Origin: CAYVTD01 sp964454445
GTDB taxonomy: Bacteria; Bacteroidota; Ignavibacteria; Kapaibacteriales; UBA2268
Assembly (NCBI GenBank): GCA_964454445.1
Contig: CAYVTD010000007.1
Coordinates: forward strand, 12,932-76,931
DNA: 64,000 bases
Reading direction: 5' to 3'
The position numbers and the translations under genes were made by a program. Position 1 is the stretch's first letter. Each line of letters starts with the position of its first letter. Below, piece after piece: positions 28,579 through 37,793 of the stretch. The notes under the pieces were generated by a model, which saw only the letters and a program-made list of their open reading frames with translations, was not told the origin of the DNA and made no database searches.

Positions 28579-29067
28579 TTAATAAGGCACTTTCATACCA
28601 TGATATTCTTCAGGTTCCTTATAATCCTTCCTCAATGGGTACCCTTCCCAATCATAAGGGAGCAAAATTCTGATTAGATTATGATGCCCTTCGAAAACAA
28701 CACCATACATATCATACGTCTCCCTTTCGTGCCAATCTGCCGACCGCCACACTCTTTCGACTGTGGGCATTTTGCAATTTTCCTTGCTAACGCTTGTCTT
28801 CAACACTATCCAATGCTTTTTCGTTGTGGAATAGATGTGATAAACAACAGTAATCGTATCTTTCTCATCTACGCCACTTAACAAAGTAAGATAATCGAAC
28901 TGAAGATCATTGTTATCACGCAAAAACAAAGAGATATCGAAAATTCTTGCGGAATTGACAGTAATAAATGGATTAGATGTTTCCTCTGTAATGAGGGCAA
29001 TAACATCGTCTCCAAATTTTTCTTTAAGTTTTTCGAAAATCTCTGCGGCTTGCATATTTATCTCCAT
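28579..29067 (-). CDS. nuoC: NADH-quinone oxidoreductase subunit C
   Basis: 162 aa, the 30-kDa complex I subunit in its stand-alone form. The signature is visible as RVWRSADWHERETYDMYGVVFEGHHNLIRILLPYDWEGYPLRKDY (given here in the family order; it spans residues about 103-148). The N-terminal alpha/beta part binds NuoD. It lies 52 nt downstream of nuoB. Confidence 0.97.
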   Translation of the reverse strand: MEINMQAAEIFEKLKEKFGDDVIALITEETSNPFITVNSARIFDISLFLRDNNDLQFDYLTLLSGVDEKDTITVVYHIYSTTKKHWIVLKTSVSKENCKMPTVERVWRSADWHERETYDMYGVVFEGHHNLIRILLPYDWEGYPLRKDYKEPEEYHGMKVPY

Positions 29068-29119
29068 TTCAAAAAAAATTCATACTAAAAAAACTGTTTC
29101 ATTTGACCGATTATTGGCG

Positions 29120-29659
29120 CTAAACCAATTCAGGTATGACAATGCCTTCCTCGGCTAGTTTCTTTCGTTTATTGAAAATTGCTTCTTTCTTGATTTTGGC
29201 TTGAAGCATAATCATCCCTTCTTCTAAAGCTTCAGGCCTCGGTGGACAACCGGGCACATATACATCGACAGGAATAATTCTGTCCACTCCCTTTAGCACA
29301 TGATAACCATATTGCCAATAAGGTCCGCCACAATTAGAGCAACTGCCCATTGAAATAACATATCTGGGTTCAGCCATCTGCTCGTACAGTCTTTTTACCC
29401 TTTCAGCCATTTTCAAAGTAACGGTGCCGGATACTATCATAAAATCCGCCTGTCGCGGGCTTGTGCGGGGTATGCAACCATAGCGCATAAAATCGAAATG
29501 CGCAGCATTTACAGCCATAAACTCAATAGCACAGCAGGCAAGACCAAACTGCATATACCAATCAGATTTGCTGCGTCCCCAATTTAGCACATCTTCCACT
29601 AGCCCCATCACAACACCACCGCCGTCGAAAGGGTCGTTCAATCTATTTAAAAGTCCCAT
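29120..29659 (-). CDS. nuoB: NADH-quinone oxidoreductase subunit B
   Basis: 179 aa. It carries terminal cluster N2, which reduces quinone. The ligands are present: the tandem Cys pair in GLACCAIEFMAV, Cys in GSCSNCGGPYW, and Cys in VPGCPPRPEAL. ISMGSCSNCGG is the family signature. The N-terminal GLVEDVLNWGRSKS helix is typical. It follows nuoA by 35 nt. Confidence 0.98.
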   Translation of the reverse strand: MGLLNRLNDPFDGGGVVMGLVEDVLNWGRSKSDWYMQFGLACCAIEFMAVNAAHFDFMRYGCIPRTSPRQADFMIVSGTVTLKMAERVKRLYEQMAEPRYVISMGSCSNCGGPYWQYGYHVLKGVDRIIPVDVYVPGCPPRPEALEEGMIMLQAKIKKEAIFNKRKKLAEEGIVIPELV

Positions 29660-29694
29660 TTTTCAATCCTAACCTTTTTTAAATTTTACAGGTA

Positions 29695-30135
29695 TCAATC
29701 TATCTTCTTTTCCACAACCAAGTGGCTCATCTCAGGTATATATGGCGAAGGTCGTTCCCAATTAAGATAGCCCTTTGCCCAATCATAAGCCAAACCCAAA
29801 AGTAATATCAGCGCAAAAATCAAACCGGCAAAGTAGGGTATCCAAGTGATCAACGCACCATTATTGTCCTGAGACAATTCTTTAAGAACAACTGCCCAAG
29901 GGAAAAGCAAAACAACTTCCACATCGAAAAGCAGGAAGGCGAGGGCGATAACATAAAAGCGGATATTAAATTTAATCCACGGCTCGCCAATTGGCACTTC
30001 ACCACATTCATAAGTTGAATTTTTTTCCGGGTTCGGATGGCTGGGTCTAATGATGGCAGCGACTATCAAGCCGGCTGCAACGAAGATAATTCCTATAATG
30101 AAGTATATAAGGATTATGCCAAAATCTGATAACAT
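29695..30135 (-). CDS. nuoA: NADH-quinone oxidoreductase subunit A; first gene of the nuo operon
   Basis: 146 aa with three transmembrane helices. The conserved loop reads STYECGEVPIGEPWIKFNIRFY, in which the Cys and Glu of the NuoA loop lie, followed by ALAFLLFDVEVVLLFPWA in TM2. A strong AAGGAG lies 3-4 nt before the ATG. It leads the order A-B-C-D-H-I-J-K-L-M-N; nuoE, nuoF and nuoG are absent. The promoter should lie in the 460-bp AT-rich gap upstream. Confidence 0.97.
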   Translation of the reverse strand: MLSDFGIILIYFIIGIIFVAAGLIVAAIIRPSHPNPEKNSTYECGEVPIGEPWIKFNIRFYVIALAFLLFDVEVVLLFPWAVVLKELSQDNNGALITWIPYFAGLIFALILLLGLAYDWAKGYLNWERPSPYIPEMSHLVVEKKID

Positions 30136-30597
30136 AAGCTCCTTGGAAATCTAAAAAAAACACGTTCTTTTATTTTTTTACCTTGCTTTTTACTCATTTA
30201 TTCTTTATGCAAAGTTCCTATTGTCAAATTTAAAAAGTTGTTTCAAATTTAACAAATAATTTTAAAATAAAATACAATATTTGTTGCTTTTAATTATTTA
30301 TGCTTACATAGATTTATTGTTAGTTTATGCTTATTTGTCTAATATTAAAACACTTATTTTACATTCTTATTAATTAGAACACTTAAATACAAAATACAAA
30401 TAAAATTAATTATAGGGCATGGAGAAATAATCTTTTTTTCAGTCTATTGGCTCTACTTGCAAAATTGTTTAAATAATTGCTTATTCTTGTTGAAATAACA
30501 ATTAATAATTTTGCATTTTGTAACAAACCAACTTTTAATTAGTTATCGGAATTATACGAAATCAAACAAATGATTGATTTTTGTTTTCTAAGTCGCT
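30136..30597. other. AT-rich intergenic region upstream of nuoA
   Basis: About 460 bp between the nuoA start and the hybrid-kinase stop. It is very AT-rich with short direct repeats such as CAAATTTAA. I see no ORF or RNA gene in it. It should hold the nuo promoter on the minus strand, but I could not assign boxes. Confidence 0.5.
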
Positions 30598-33291
30598 TTA
30601 TACTTCTTTTGAAAGATTCTTAGCTATTTCCGGGAATTCTGCTAGCAGGTTTCTCATCGAGGCAATATCAAATCTTGAAGCATATTCTTTTAAATTCGAG
30701 GAATATTCTTGCAAGAATCTGAAGCGATGTTCTAATCCGACGATTGAAAGCTCATCGGCAAACTCTTGAATGTCGCCAATTATCAAAGTTTTTAAAAGTG
30801 TATTGGCAGTATCAGCCAAATCGCCACTCAAGATAGTTTTCAGATGATTAACATTTAAAATTGAACTTTCATCGGCAAACGATATTGATTCTTTTATTTG
30901 AGGATTTGTGGCATACTCACTTGTCCGGGAAACGAATTGGGGAATAATATCAGCAATTAATTGTATTAATTGAGTTTTATCGACAGGCTTTGAAATAAAT
31001 CCATTAAAACCAAATTGCATAATCCTTGCTTGATCGCCTTTCATAGCCGAGGCAGTGAGGGCTATTATTGGAATATTTTTTGTAGCATCGTCTTGCCTCA
31101 ATTTTTTTGCAGCTTCGTAACCGTCTAACACGGGCATTTTCATATCAAGAAGTATAATATCAGGTAGCAACTTGTTTGCTTTTTCAATTGCCTCCAAACC
31201 GTTGCCTGCTTCAAAAAACTGCATTCCTGTTCCCTTAAAAAACTCTTTGATAAGCTCGCGATTTACAATAACATCATCAACAATCAATACTTTAGCATCA
31301 TTAAAACAAATATCCATATCGTTACTTGATTTTTCCTGTTCGGGTAAATCAATAATAGAGGAAACAACAACGTTGTCAAGGCTGACAGTAAACGTTGAGC
31401 CAAGTCCCAACTTGCTTTCAAGAGTAATCGAACCGCCCATAACTTCCACGAGGCGTTTTGTTATTGTCAAACCAAGCCCGGTGCCGCCATATTTACGACT
31501 ATTTTGTCCGCTTTGTTGGCAAAAAGCGTCGAAAATAATCAATTTTTGGCTATCGTCAACTCCAATACCCGTATCTTCGACACTTATCAGTAAATTCACT
31601 GTACTGTGATTATTTTGAATTGATTGCTTGGCAATAGACAGTTTTATGAAACCTTTATTTGTAAACTTAACGGCATTCCCAACCAAATTAACAAGTATTT
31701 GCCGAACACGGATTTCGTCGATGAGCAGCCCTGCAGGCAACGATTTGTCGATATCAATAATAAAACCGAGTCCTTTTTCGGCAGCGGAATATGAAAATAT
31801 GCTTTCTATTTCTTTTAATAACGTATATGGGTTAACATTGCTATAATCTAATTCCAATTTACCTGCTTCAATTTTCGATAAATCGAGAATATCATTTATT
31901 AAGCTCAATAAACTCTTCCCGCTATTAAATATAGCATCAGCATAAAACTTTAACTGTTTATCTTCGAGTTTATCGTTTAATATTTGCGAAAAACCGAGTA
32001 TTGCATTCATTGGTGTTCTTATTTCGTGGCTCATATTGGCAAGAAATTCCGATTTTGCACGATTCGCATTTTCAGCTTGCTCCTTAGCGAATCTCATAGC
32101 ATTTTCAGCAGCTTTTCTATCGCTAATATCAATTATTCCTGTTACAATACATTCTACATCATTAACGAAAACAAAACTCGATGATGCTAATCCCCAAATA
32201 ATACTACCGTTACTATGCTTCAATTGAATTTCGAAATCCTTTACACACCCATCTTGTTTTAAAACTAGCTCTAAATTGTCTCTTTGAGATGGGTCTAAGT
32301 AAACATCACGAAAAGATTTTCCATCTAAATCCTCTTTTTGCAAACCTAAAAATTTTAACAGAGCATCGTTATATCCTAAAACCGTAGTATTTTCAAAAGT
32401 AGAAAGCACCATAGGCACAGGTGAAGAATCAAAGATAGTCCTCAAATTCTCTTCTGATCTTCTTAAATATGCTTCAAACTGTTTGCGCTCTGCTATTTCT
32501 TTTTCAAGGCTAGCATTCGTTTGAAAAAGTGTTTTGTTTTGTTCATCAAGAAACTTATTATATTTTTCAATCTCTTCGATATGCGCTTTTCTTGATACAA
32601 GTATTTGATTGACCATCGAATTAAAGGAGCTTGCAAGCTTTCTAACCTCCGAGCTACCTTTCTTTTCCTCTGCCTTTTGCTCATATTTCCCGCTGCCAAT
32701 TTGGTCTGCTGTAAAACTAAGTTTTTCAATTGATGATGAAACCGCACGCGTGATTAGATAAACACCCAAAGTGCCGAGCAATAAGATTATCATAGTAAAT
32801 AAACTTATATCCTTTACCATATCAGCAGACTTTGCTTTGTAAGACTTAGTGTTAAAGCCCATAAAAACAAAATATTTAGCTCCACTAATGAAAAGAGAAT
32901 CTTTAATAACAACATATTCATTGTTTAAACTATTCATCTTTTCCAATTTCCATGGCTCTGAAACAGTGTGTTGAGGTTTGCGTGGATGCTGACAAATGAC
33001 ATTTTTCTTATTATCTGTAAGCTTTATAAATCTAATATGCTTATCTTTATCTGTCCATCCAAGGATTTCGTTAACCAATTTGTAATTACCTTCCTTGAGA
33101 CCATGATTTAGCCCAAATTGGATGTATCTCATGACTACAAATGAATGTAAATCGAAATTCTCACGATAAATCTCTGTCTTGGAAAAATATTCATAAGCTG
33201 TTAAACTAATAGAAATGGCAACAATAACAAATGTGAACAATATCAGCATTTGTGTTTTCAGTTTAAGATTATAAAACTTCAATCTTTCCAT
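30598..33291 (-). CDS. Hybrid sensor histidine kinase / response regulator
   Basis: 897 aa. A first transmembrane helix (about 12-30), an extracytoplasmic sensor region (about 31-165), a second helix (about 168-188) and a HAMP linker lead into a coiled coil. A PAS domain follows (about 282-395). The HisKA box MSHEIRTP has His422; HATPase_c shows VEDTGIGVDDS and GGTGLGLTI. The C-terminal receiver has phospho-acceptor Asp716 in LLDMKMPVLDG. The last 90 residues after the receiver look like a helical tail with no obvious phosphotransfer His. No partner regulator is adjacent, so output is unknown. Confidence 0.95.
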   Translation of the reverse strand: MERLKFYNLKLKTQMLILFTFVIVAISISLTAYEYFSKTEIYRENFDLHSFVVMRYIQFGLNHGLKEGNYKLVNEILGWTDKDKHIRFIKLTDNKKNVICQHPRKPQHTVSEPWKLEKMNSLNNEYVVIKDSLFISGAKYFVFMGFNTKSYKAKSADMVKDISLFTMIILLLGTLGVYLITRAVSSSIEKLSFTADQIGSGKYEQKAEEKKGSSEVRKLASSFNSMVNQILVSRKAHIEEIEKYNKFLDEQNKTLFQTNASLEKEIAERKQFEAYLRRSEENLRTIFDSSPVPMVLSTFENTTVLGYNDALLKFLGLQKEDLDGKSFRDVYLDPSQRDNLELVLKQDGCVKDFEIQLKHSNGSIIWGLASSSFVFVNDVECIVTGIIDISDRKAAENAMRFAKEQAENANRAKSEFLANMSHEIRTPMNAILGFSQILNDKLEDKQLKFYADAIFNSGKSLLSLINDILDLSKIEAGKLELDYSNVNPYTLLKEIESIFSYSAAEKGLGFIIDIDKSLPAGLLIDEIRVRQILVNLVGNAVKFTNKGFIKLSIAKQSIQNNHSTVNLLISVEDTGIGVDDSQKLIIFDAFCQQSGQNSRKYGGTGLGLTITKRLVEVMGGSITLESKLGLGSTFTVSLDNVVVSSIIDLPEQEKSSNDMDICFNDAKVLIVDDVIVNRELIKEFFKGTGMQFFEAGNGLEAIEKANKLLPDIILLDMKMPVLDGYEAAKKLRQDDATKNIPIIALTASAMKGDQARIMQFGFNGFISKPVDKTQLIQLIADIIPQFVSRTSEYATNPQIKESISFADESSILNVNHLKTILSGDLADTANTLLKTLIIGDIQEFADELSIVGLEHRFRFLQEYSSNLKEYASRFDIASMRNLLAEFPEIAKNLSKEV

Positions 33292-33435
33292 AATTTTAGC
33301 ATAGTGTTAGTTACCCACAAAATACCCATTATTATCGGAAATTATGACGATTTTACTGCAAATATATGCTAAATGAAAAAGTAATTTGGGAAAGCTATTA
33401 AAAAAGCCTAATTTTGCAAGGGGGGAAACAATGAA

Positions 33436-34641
33436 ATGGAAAAAATGAAAAGAACAATAGTATTTTTATTATTTTTCTTGTTTACTTGTCTTAGCTTGCA
33501 TAGCAGGGGAATCTCTTTTATAACAGCTGTTCCACAGCGTGGGGACGGTGTTTTATCTTTATTCCGACGTTACGAAATACCTTTAGATAGCACTTATCTT
33601 GATCTTTTTTATGAATTAAACAGTGAGATTCTCGGAGAAAAAAGGCATTTACATCTCAATAGAAATTATCTGTTACCTATTGTAAGCATTCCTTACAATA
33701 AAATTTCGATTCGTAGCACACTCGACATTGGGTATGACACTGCCAAATTGATCCAAGATTTCAATGAAACACTTCAAGAAAAGGGAGTTCGTAAGACTGA
33801 TTATCGCAAAAACTTAGATTTATGGGCTTTGTATTTTTCTCTGCCAGAAAAACTACGTTATAAGGCCGGGGAAGACACATCGGCTTCTAAAGGAGTTGAA
33901 TCTAACGAATTTGACATATTTGGCGCAAAATTTAAAAATATTAAGCAAATCGACAATGCGTTGGAGGGAAGAGTCTATTACCTTAAAAGTGGACACGGCG
34001 GACCCGATCCAGGGGCTGTTGCCGAAAGAGATGGTTATCTACTTTGTGAAGATGAATATGCTTACGACATCACTTTACGCCTGGGACGCAAATTGATAGA
34101 GCATGGAGCAAAAGTGTATATCATCGTTCGTGACAAAAATGATGGTATCCGTGATGATGCTTATCTCAAAAACAGCAATGATAAATATTTGTATGGTGGC
34201 GATACAATTTCAAAATTTCAATTAGAACGTCTTCGAAAAAGAGCAGAAATCATCAACGATTTGTATGCAAAAAATAAAAATACAGCGAAAAAACAGGAAT
34301 TAATAGTAATACATGTCGATTCACGCTCTTATGGCAAACGAATTGACGTTTTTTTCTATCACCATCCCAACAGCGAAGAAGGCAAAAAACTTGCCGAAAC
34401 GTTACAGCAAACAATAAAAGCAAAATACAATGCAGCACAACCCGATCGTGGATATCAAGGCACTGTATCCCCTAGAAATCTATATATCCTCAACCATGCC
34501 TTGCCAACAAGCGTTTTCATCGAACTTGGCAATATTCGGAATCCACAAGACCAAATACGACTAATCAAATCTGACAACCGCCAAGCTTTAGCAAATTGGC
34601 TATGCGATGGATTAATCAAGGCAGCATCTGAGAATGAATGA
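33436..34641 (+). CDS. N-acetylmuramoyl-L-alanine amidase, exported (Amidase_3 type)
   Basis: 401 aa. An N-terminal signal peptide (about 1-23) precedes a 150-residue region of unclear fold. The zinc-amidase domain (about 178-400) has KSGHGGPDPGA with His187, Glu in LLCEDEYAYD, the third ligand His293 in VIHVDS, and the late Glu in VFIELGNIRNPQDQ. It should cut the peptide stem from glycan in the periplasm, as AmiC does in daughter-cell separation. HVDS replaces the usual H-A-N motif and a long lysine-rich insertion precedes it, so it is a divergent member. AGGGGG lies about 10 nt upstream of the start. It converges with cobA-hemD, 7 nt away. Confidence 0.88.
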   Translation: MEKMKRTIVFLLFFLFTCLSLHSRGISFITAVPQRGDGVLSLFRRYEIPLDSTYLDLFYELNSEILGEKRHLHLNRNYLLPIVSIPYNKISIRSTLDIGYDTAKLIQDFNETLQEKGVRKTDYRKNLDLWALYFSLPEKLRYKAGEDTSASKGVESNEFDIFGAKFKNIKQIDNALEGRVYYLKSGHGGPDPGAVAERDGYLLCEDEYAYDITLRLGRKLIEHGAKVYIIVRDKNDGIRDDAYLKNSNDKYLYGGDTISKFQLERLRKRAEIINDLYAKNKNTAKKQELIVIHVDSRSYGKRIDVFFYHHPNSEEGKKLAETLQQTIKAKYNAAQPDRGYQGTVSPRNLYILNHALPTSVFIELGNIRNPQDQIRLIKSDNRQALANWLCDGLIKAASENE

Positions 34642-34648
34642 TTTGGAT

Positions 34649-36193
34649 TTAATCTAGCTTGAAATCTATCTCTCCAGTAAAATAGCTTTTCATTTTTTCG
34701 ATCATCCCATCGATTGTGTGTGTGTCAGTTTCCAGTATATTCTTTATTCCTTTTTCTTTTAAACACTGGCTCGTAACTGGACCTATTGAAAGCGGAATTG
34801 TTTTACCCGAATTTAGCAGCTTTTCGGCAAAATCGCCCATTGTATCGAAAAAATTATTAACAGTGGAAACGCTCGTAAACATACAGCAGTCTGCGCCGTT
34901 TTTTATTATGTCGTCGATGGTATCCTGCGGAGGATTATCTTTTTGAATTTTATATACATTCAAAGTAGTTAACTTGGCGCCTAGTTGTTTTAAACCATCG
35001 CTGAGCTGGTCGCGATCGAAATCACCCTTTACTCTCAATATCTTTTTCGATTTTAGAGCAAAACTCAAAGGCATTTCTTCAAGAAGCGATGCAGAGGTGA
35101 ATTTTTTTGGAACGAAATCTGGAAATATATTGAATTCATTCAATTTTAAGGCGGTTCCGCTGCCAATGGCTGCTATTTTCGTACCGCCAAGGGCTCTCGT
35201 ATCAAGTTTATTATCTTTTAGAATGTCGAAAAAATGGCGTACACCATTTTCGCTAGTAAAAAATAGCCAATCAAATTGATTATTGTTGAAAAAAGACTTC
35301 ATATCAACATAAGGGTTTATTCTGCTCGTTTTAATTGATTGAAATACAATCGGAGCGGCATATTCATCTAATAATCTGGTAAAAAGCGATTCAGACTGGT
35401 CGATAGCTCTGGTCGTAATGATTCTTTTCCCCGCTAAAGGCTTTAATTCTCGCCACATTATGCTGTCTCTGAGAGGGACAGTAGGACCAATCAAAAAAAT
35501 CAGTGGAGAAGAAAAATTCTGTTGTTTTGCTTTTTCTGGAATATCTTTAATGTTAGAAACGAGCGACCTCTGATTAGGCAAAGTACCATTTTCAACTACA
35601 GCGGCAGGCATATCAGGGATCATACCATAGTCGATGAGGAAATTGGAAATCTTTTCTATCATAGCCGCACCCATATATATCACAAGGTTGGTATTTGCCA
35701 TTTTTGCCAAATATTCCCAGTTTATTTGAGTTTCTTCCTTGCCAGGTGCTTCGTGTGCTGTAAGAAACACGCATTGAGTAACCAGCTTTCTGTGGGTAAG
35801 TGGAATTCCGGCATAAGCAGTAGCGCCCATACCTGCACTTATGCCGGGAATGATTTCATATTCGATTCCTGCATCCTTAAGCGCAAGAGCTTCCTCGGAA
35901 CCTCTGCCAAAAATCAGCGAATCGCCACCTTTTAATCGTAAAACAGTTTTGCCCTCGTTTGCTTTTATTTTCATCAACTCGATGATTTCTTCCTGCGATT
36001 TATGGTGATGCCCTGGCTCTTTACCTGCGAATATCTTCTCGGCATCTTCCCGGCAATAGCTTAAAAGTAAATAATTTGCCAGCCGGTCGTAGAGAATGCA
36101 ATCTGATGTTTTGAGTTTATTGAGTGCTTTTACGCTTATTAAATTTGGGTCACCAGGCCCGGCTCCTGCAATATATACTATACCTTTTTTCAT
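34649..36193 (-). CDS. Fused uroporphyrinogen-III C-methyltransferase / uroporphyrinogen-III synthase
   Basis: 514 aa from the ATG at 36193; an upstream in-frame start at 36229 would add 12 residues before the family's first strand, so the later start is preferred. The N-terminal half is CobA/SUMT: VYIAGAGPGDPNL, LYDRLA, VLRLKGGDSLIFGRGSEEA, IPGISAGMGATAYAGIPLTHR. It methylates uroporphyrinogen III twice to precorrin-2 using SAM. The C-terminal half (about 255-514) is HemD-like, with ITTRAIDQ, WLFFTSENGV, AIGSGTALKL, MFTSVSTV and SIGPVTS; it closes hydroxymethylbilane to uroporphyrinogen III. The fusion channels substrate into siroheme, whose dehydrogenase is at 16.3 kb. Confidence 0.93.
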   Translation of the reverse strand: MKKGIVYIAGAGPGDPNLISVKALNKLKTSDCILYDRLANYLLLSYCREDAEKIFAGKEPGHHHKSQEEIIELMKIKANEGKTVLRLKGGDSLIFGRGSEEALALKDAGIEYEIIPGISAGMGATAYAGIPLTHRKLVTQCVFLTAHEAPGKEETQINWEYLAKMANTNLVIYMGAAMIEKISNFLIDYGMIPDMPAAVVENGTLPNQRSLVSNIKDIPEKAKQQNFSSPLIFLIGPTVPLRDSIMWRELKPLAGKRIITTRAIDQSESLFTRLLDEYAAPIVFQSIKTSRINPYVDMKSFFNNNQFDWLFFTSENGVRHFFDILKDNKLDTRALGGTKIAAIGSGTALKLNEFNIFPDFVPKKFTSASLLEEMPLSFALKSKKILRVKGDFDRDQLSDGLKQLGAKLTTLNVYKIQKDNPPQDTIDDIIKNGADCCMFTSVSTVNNFFDTMGDFAEKLLNSGKTIPLSIGPVTSQCLKEKGIKNILETDTHTIDGMIEKMKSYFTGEIDFKLD

Positions 36194-36268
36194 TTTGCTC
36201 GTTTTGATATTGTAAGATAAAAAAAACACAATTTATAAAAATATCGTCTAACAATCAAATGAAAGGTA

Positions 36269-37159
36269 TTAAGTCTCTTTGTTCCCAGCTTTAACTTGTT
36301 TTAAATCATATAAATATTTCGATAACTCGGCAGAAATAAGAATGATGAGTGTCATATAATAAATCCAAAGTGCTATAGAGGCAACTACGGCATACGAGCC
36401 ATAGAAACGACCGAAATTTGACAGGGAACTGAGATACCAAGCAAAAATATTTCGAGATATTTCGATGAGAAAAACACTTAGCAATGTGCTAATAAGTCGC
36501 ACTTTTCGAGGAATTCGTGCATTAGGTACATAGCGAAACAATAAATAAAAGAAGACAAATGAAGTAACTAACGTAACCATAGAAACGGTCAGCCAAGAAA
36601 AAAGCCAGGCAATCTGATGCGGGATAAACTGCAGCAAATAAACACGAATAATGGAGATGACCGGAAATATAAATGATGAAATAAGCAATAATAGTGTTAG
36701 AACTATGGTAACAAGAATGTCTTTCAACTTATAGAGAATAAAAATCTTTGGAGTTGGTATCTCGAAAACAATATTCAAACCTGAGCGAAGAGCAGCAAAA
36801 AACGCCGAAGATACCCATAACAAAACAAAAACACCAATCCATCCAGCAAGAGAACTTTTGTTAAATATATCATTTACTTCATAAATCACTGTTTGCAAAA
36901 ATCTGCTTGTTTGCTCAGTTGGCGGGAGCATTTCTGTAGCAAGGCGTTGCAATGTATCAATTAATATCACTGGATCAACAAGTTTGCTAACAACAAAGAC
37001 CGAAACGAGAAACAAGGGTAGTAAATATAATAATATACTATAAGCTATACCGGCAGCAAGTAAAAATACATGGTGGTTGTCGAGCCGTTCTATTAAAACA
37101 TAAATAAAATCATATATCTTTTTTATACGACTTATTAGGGAAAAATGCAAATTTTTCAT
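36269..37159 (-). CDS. YihY/BrkB-family inner-membrane protein
   Basis: 296 aa with six predicted transmembrane helices. The family features are AAGIAYSILLYLLPLFLV near residues 35-53, GWIGVFVLLWVSSAFFAALRSGLN (two parts), RYVPNARIP and FYGSYAVVASIALWIYYM. This family was once called RNase BN in error; its function is not established and transport is suspected. It is the gene directly downstream, on the same strand, of the ubiquitin-like gene, with 229 bp between. Confidence 0.9.
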   Translation of the reverse strand: MKNLHFSLISRIKKIYDFIYVLIERLDNHHVFLLAAGIAYSILLYLLPLFLVSVFVVSKLVDPVILIDTLQRLATEMLPPTEQTSRFLQTVIYEVNDIFNKSSLAGWIGVFVLLWVSSAFFAALRSGLNIVFEIPTPKIFILYKLKDILVTIVLTLLLLISSFIFPVISIIRVYLLQFIPHQIAWLFSWLTVSMVTLVTSFVFFYLLFRYVPNARIPRKVRLISTLLSVFLIEISRNIFAWYLSSLSNFGRFYGSYAVVASIALWIYYMTLIILISAELSKYLYDLKQVKAGNKET

Positions 37160-37343
37160 TTTTTACAAATGTTTTTTTAATAGATCTTATTTTCGATTTT
37201 TATATTAGTAATTTTTATAGTATTAATGATAATTTTCAACATTAATAGCATAAAAAATATTAACATTGCAAATATAAGGATTGTCCTGATATTTTTAAAC
37301 AATATACAAGATATTTTGTAATTATTATGAGCTTCTTCCGGTT

Positions 37344-37375
37344 ATCCCCCCTACCCCTCTTATAAATAAGGGGGT
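37344..37375. repeat. C-run/G-run hairpin element downstream of the ubiquitin-like gene
   Basis: ATCCCCCCTACCCC followed by TCTTATAAATAAGGGGGT forms an inverted repeat with one mismatch. The same arrangement with CTTATTTATAAG occurs at 40935-40970. It lies 14 nt beyond the stop of the ubiquitin-like gene, so it may serve as a transcript end. Confidence 0.65.
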
Positions 37376-37388
37376 AAGAAACTTTGTT

Positions 37389-37793
37389 TTAGCGCCTTTT
37401 ATTAAAAACGATAAACAATGAAATCATTATCATAGATAATGTAATGAATGCCCATAAGGGCAATGTTGGTATAGCCTGAAGGATTATTAATTGAAGAATA
37501 GCGTCTTTAGAAATATTATAATCTTGCAAAGTATTACCATTTTCGAGTGTTACACCATTATACACAAGAACTTGCAATTCTGGAAGAATACCTTCTTTAT
37601 CCAGAATCTTAGCTTTTACATCTTCTATTAAATCAATTGGTTCAACTTCTATAGTTATATGTGTCCCGCGGGGGGTTACAACAAAGATTTGCATTGAATA
37701 CAATTGATTTACTGAAAGGATTAGCAATACTAAAATAAAGCAAAAACTATAAATCCTCTTTTTGAAGAACTGCGAAATCTGATTTTGTATCAT
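37389..37793 (-). CDS. Secreted ubiquitin-like protein with IPTL-CTERM-type C-terminal anchor
   Basis: 134 aa. Residues 1-33 are a signal peptide (Lys/Arg, hydrophobic core, LYS before the predicted cut), so the mature protein would begin MQIFV, exactly as ubiquitin does. Residues 34-103 align without gaps to residues 1-70 of eukaryotic ubiquitin with 42 identities (manual count). Lysines equivalent to K27, K29, K33 and K63 are kept; K6, K11 and K48 are lost; Leu8 is Pro and Ile44 is Val. The LRLRGG tail is absent. Instead IPTLPLW (108-114), a hydrophobic helix and a basic end (NKRR) form an IPTLxxW-type sorting signal, the kind processed by exosortase H. It therefore cannot be conjugated by the usual route. 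No E1, E2, E3 or protease gene is nearby. No clear ribosome site precedes the ATG. Confidence 0.9.
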   Translation of the reverse strand: MIQNQISQFFKKRIYSFCFILVLLILSVNQLYSMQIFVVTPRGTHITIEVEPIDLIEDVKAKILDKEGILPELQVLVYNGVTLENGNTLQDYNISKDAILQLIILQAIPTLPLWAFITLSMIMISLFIVFNKRR

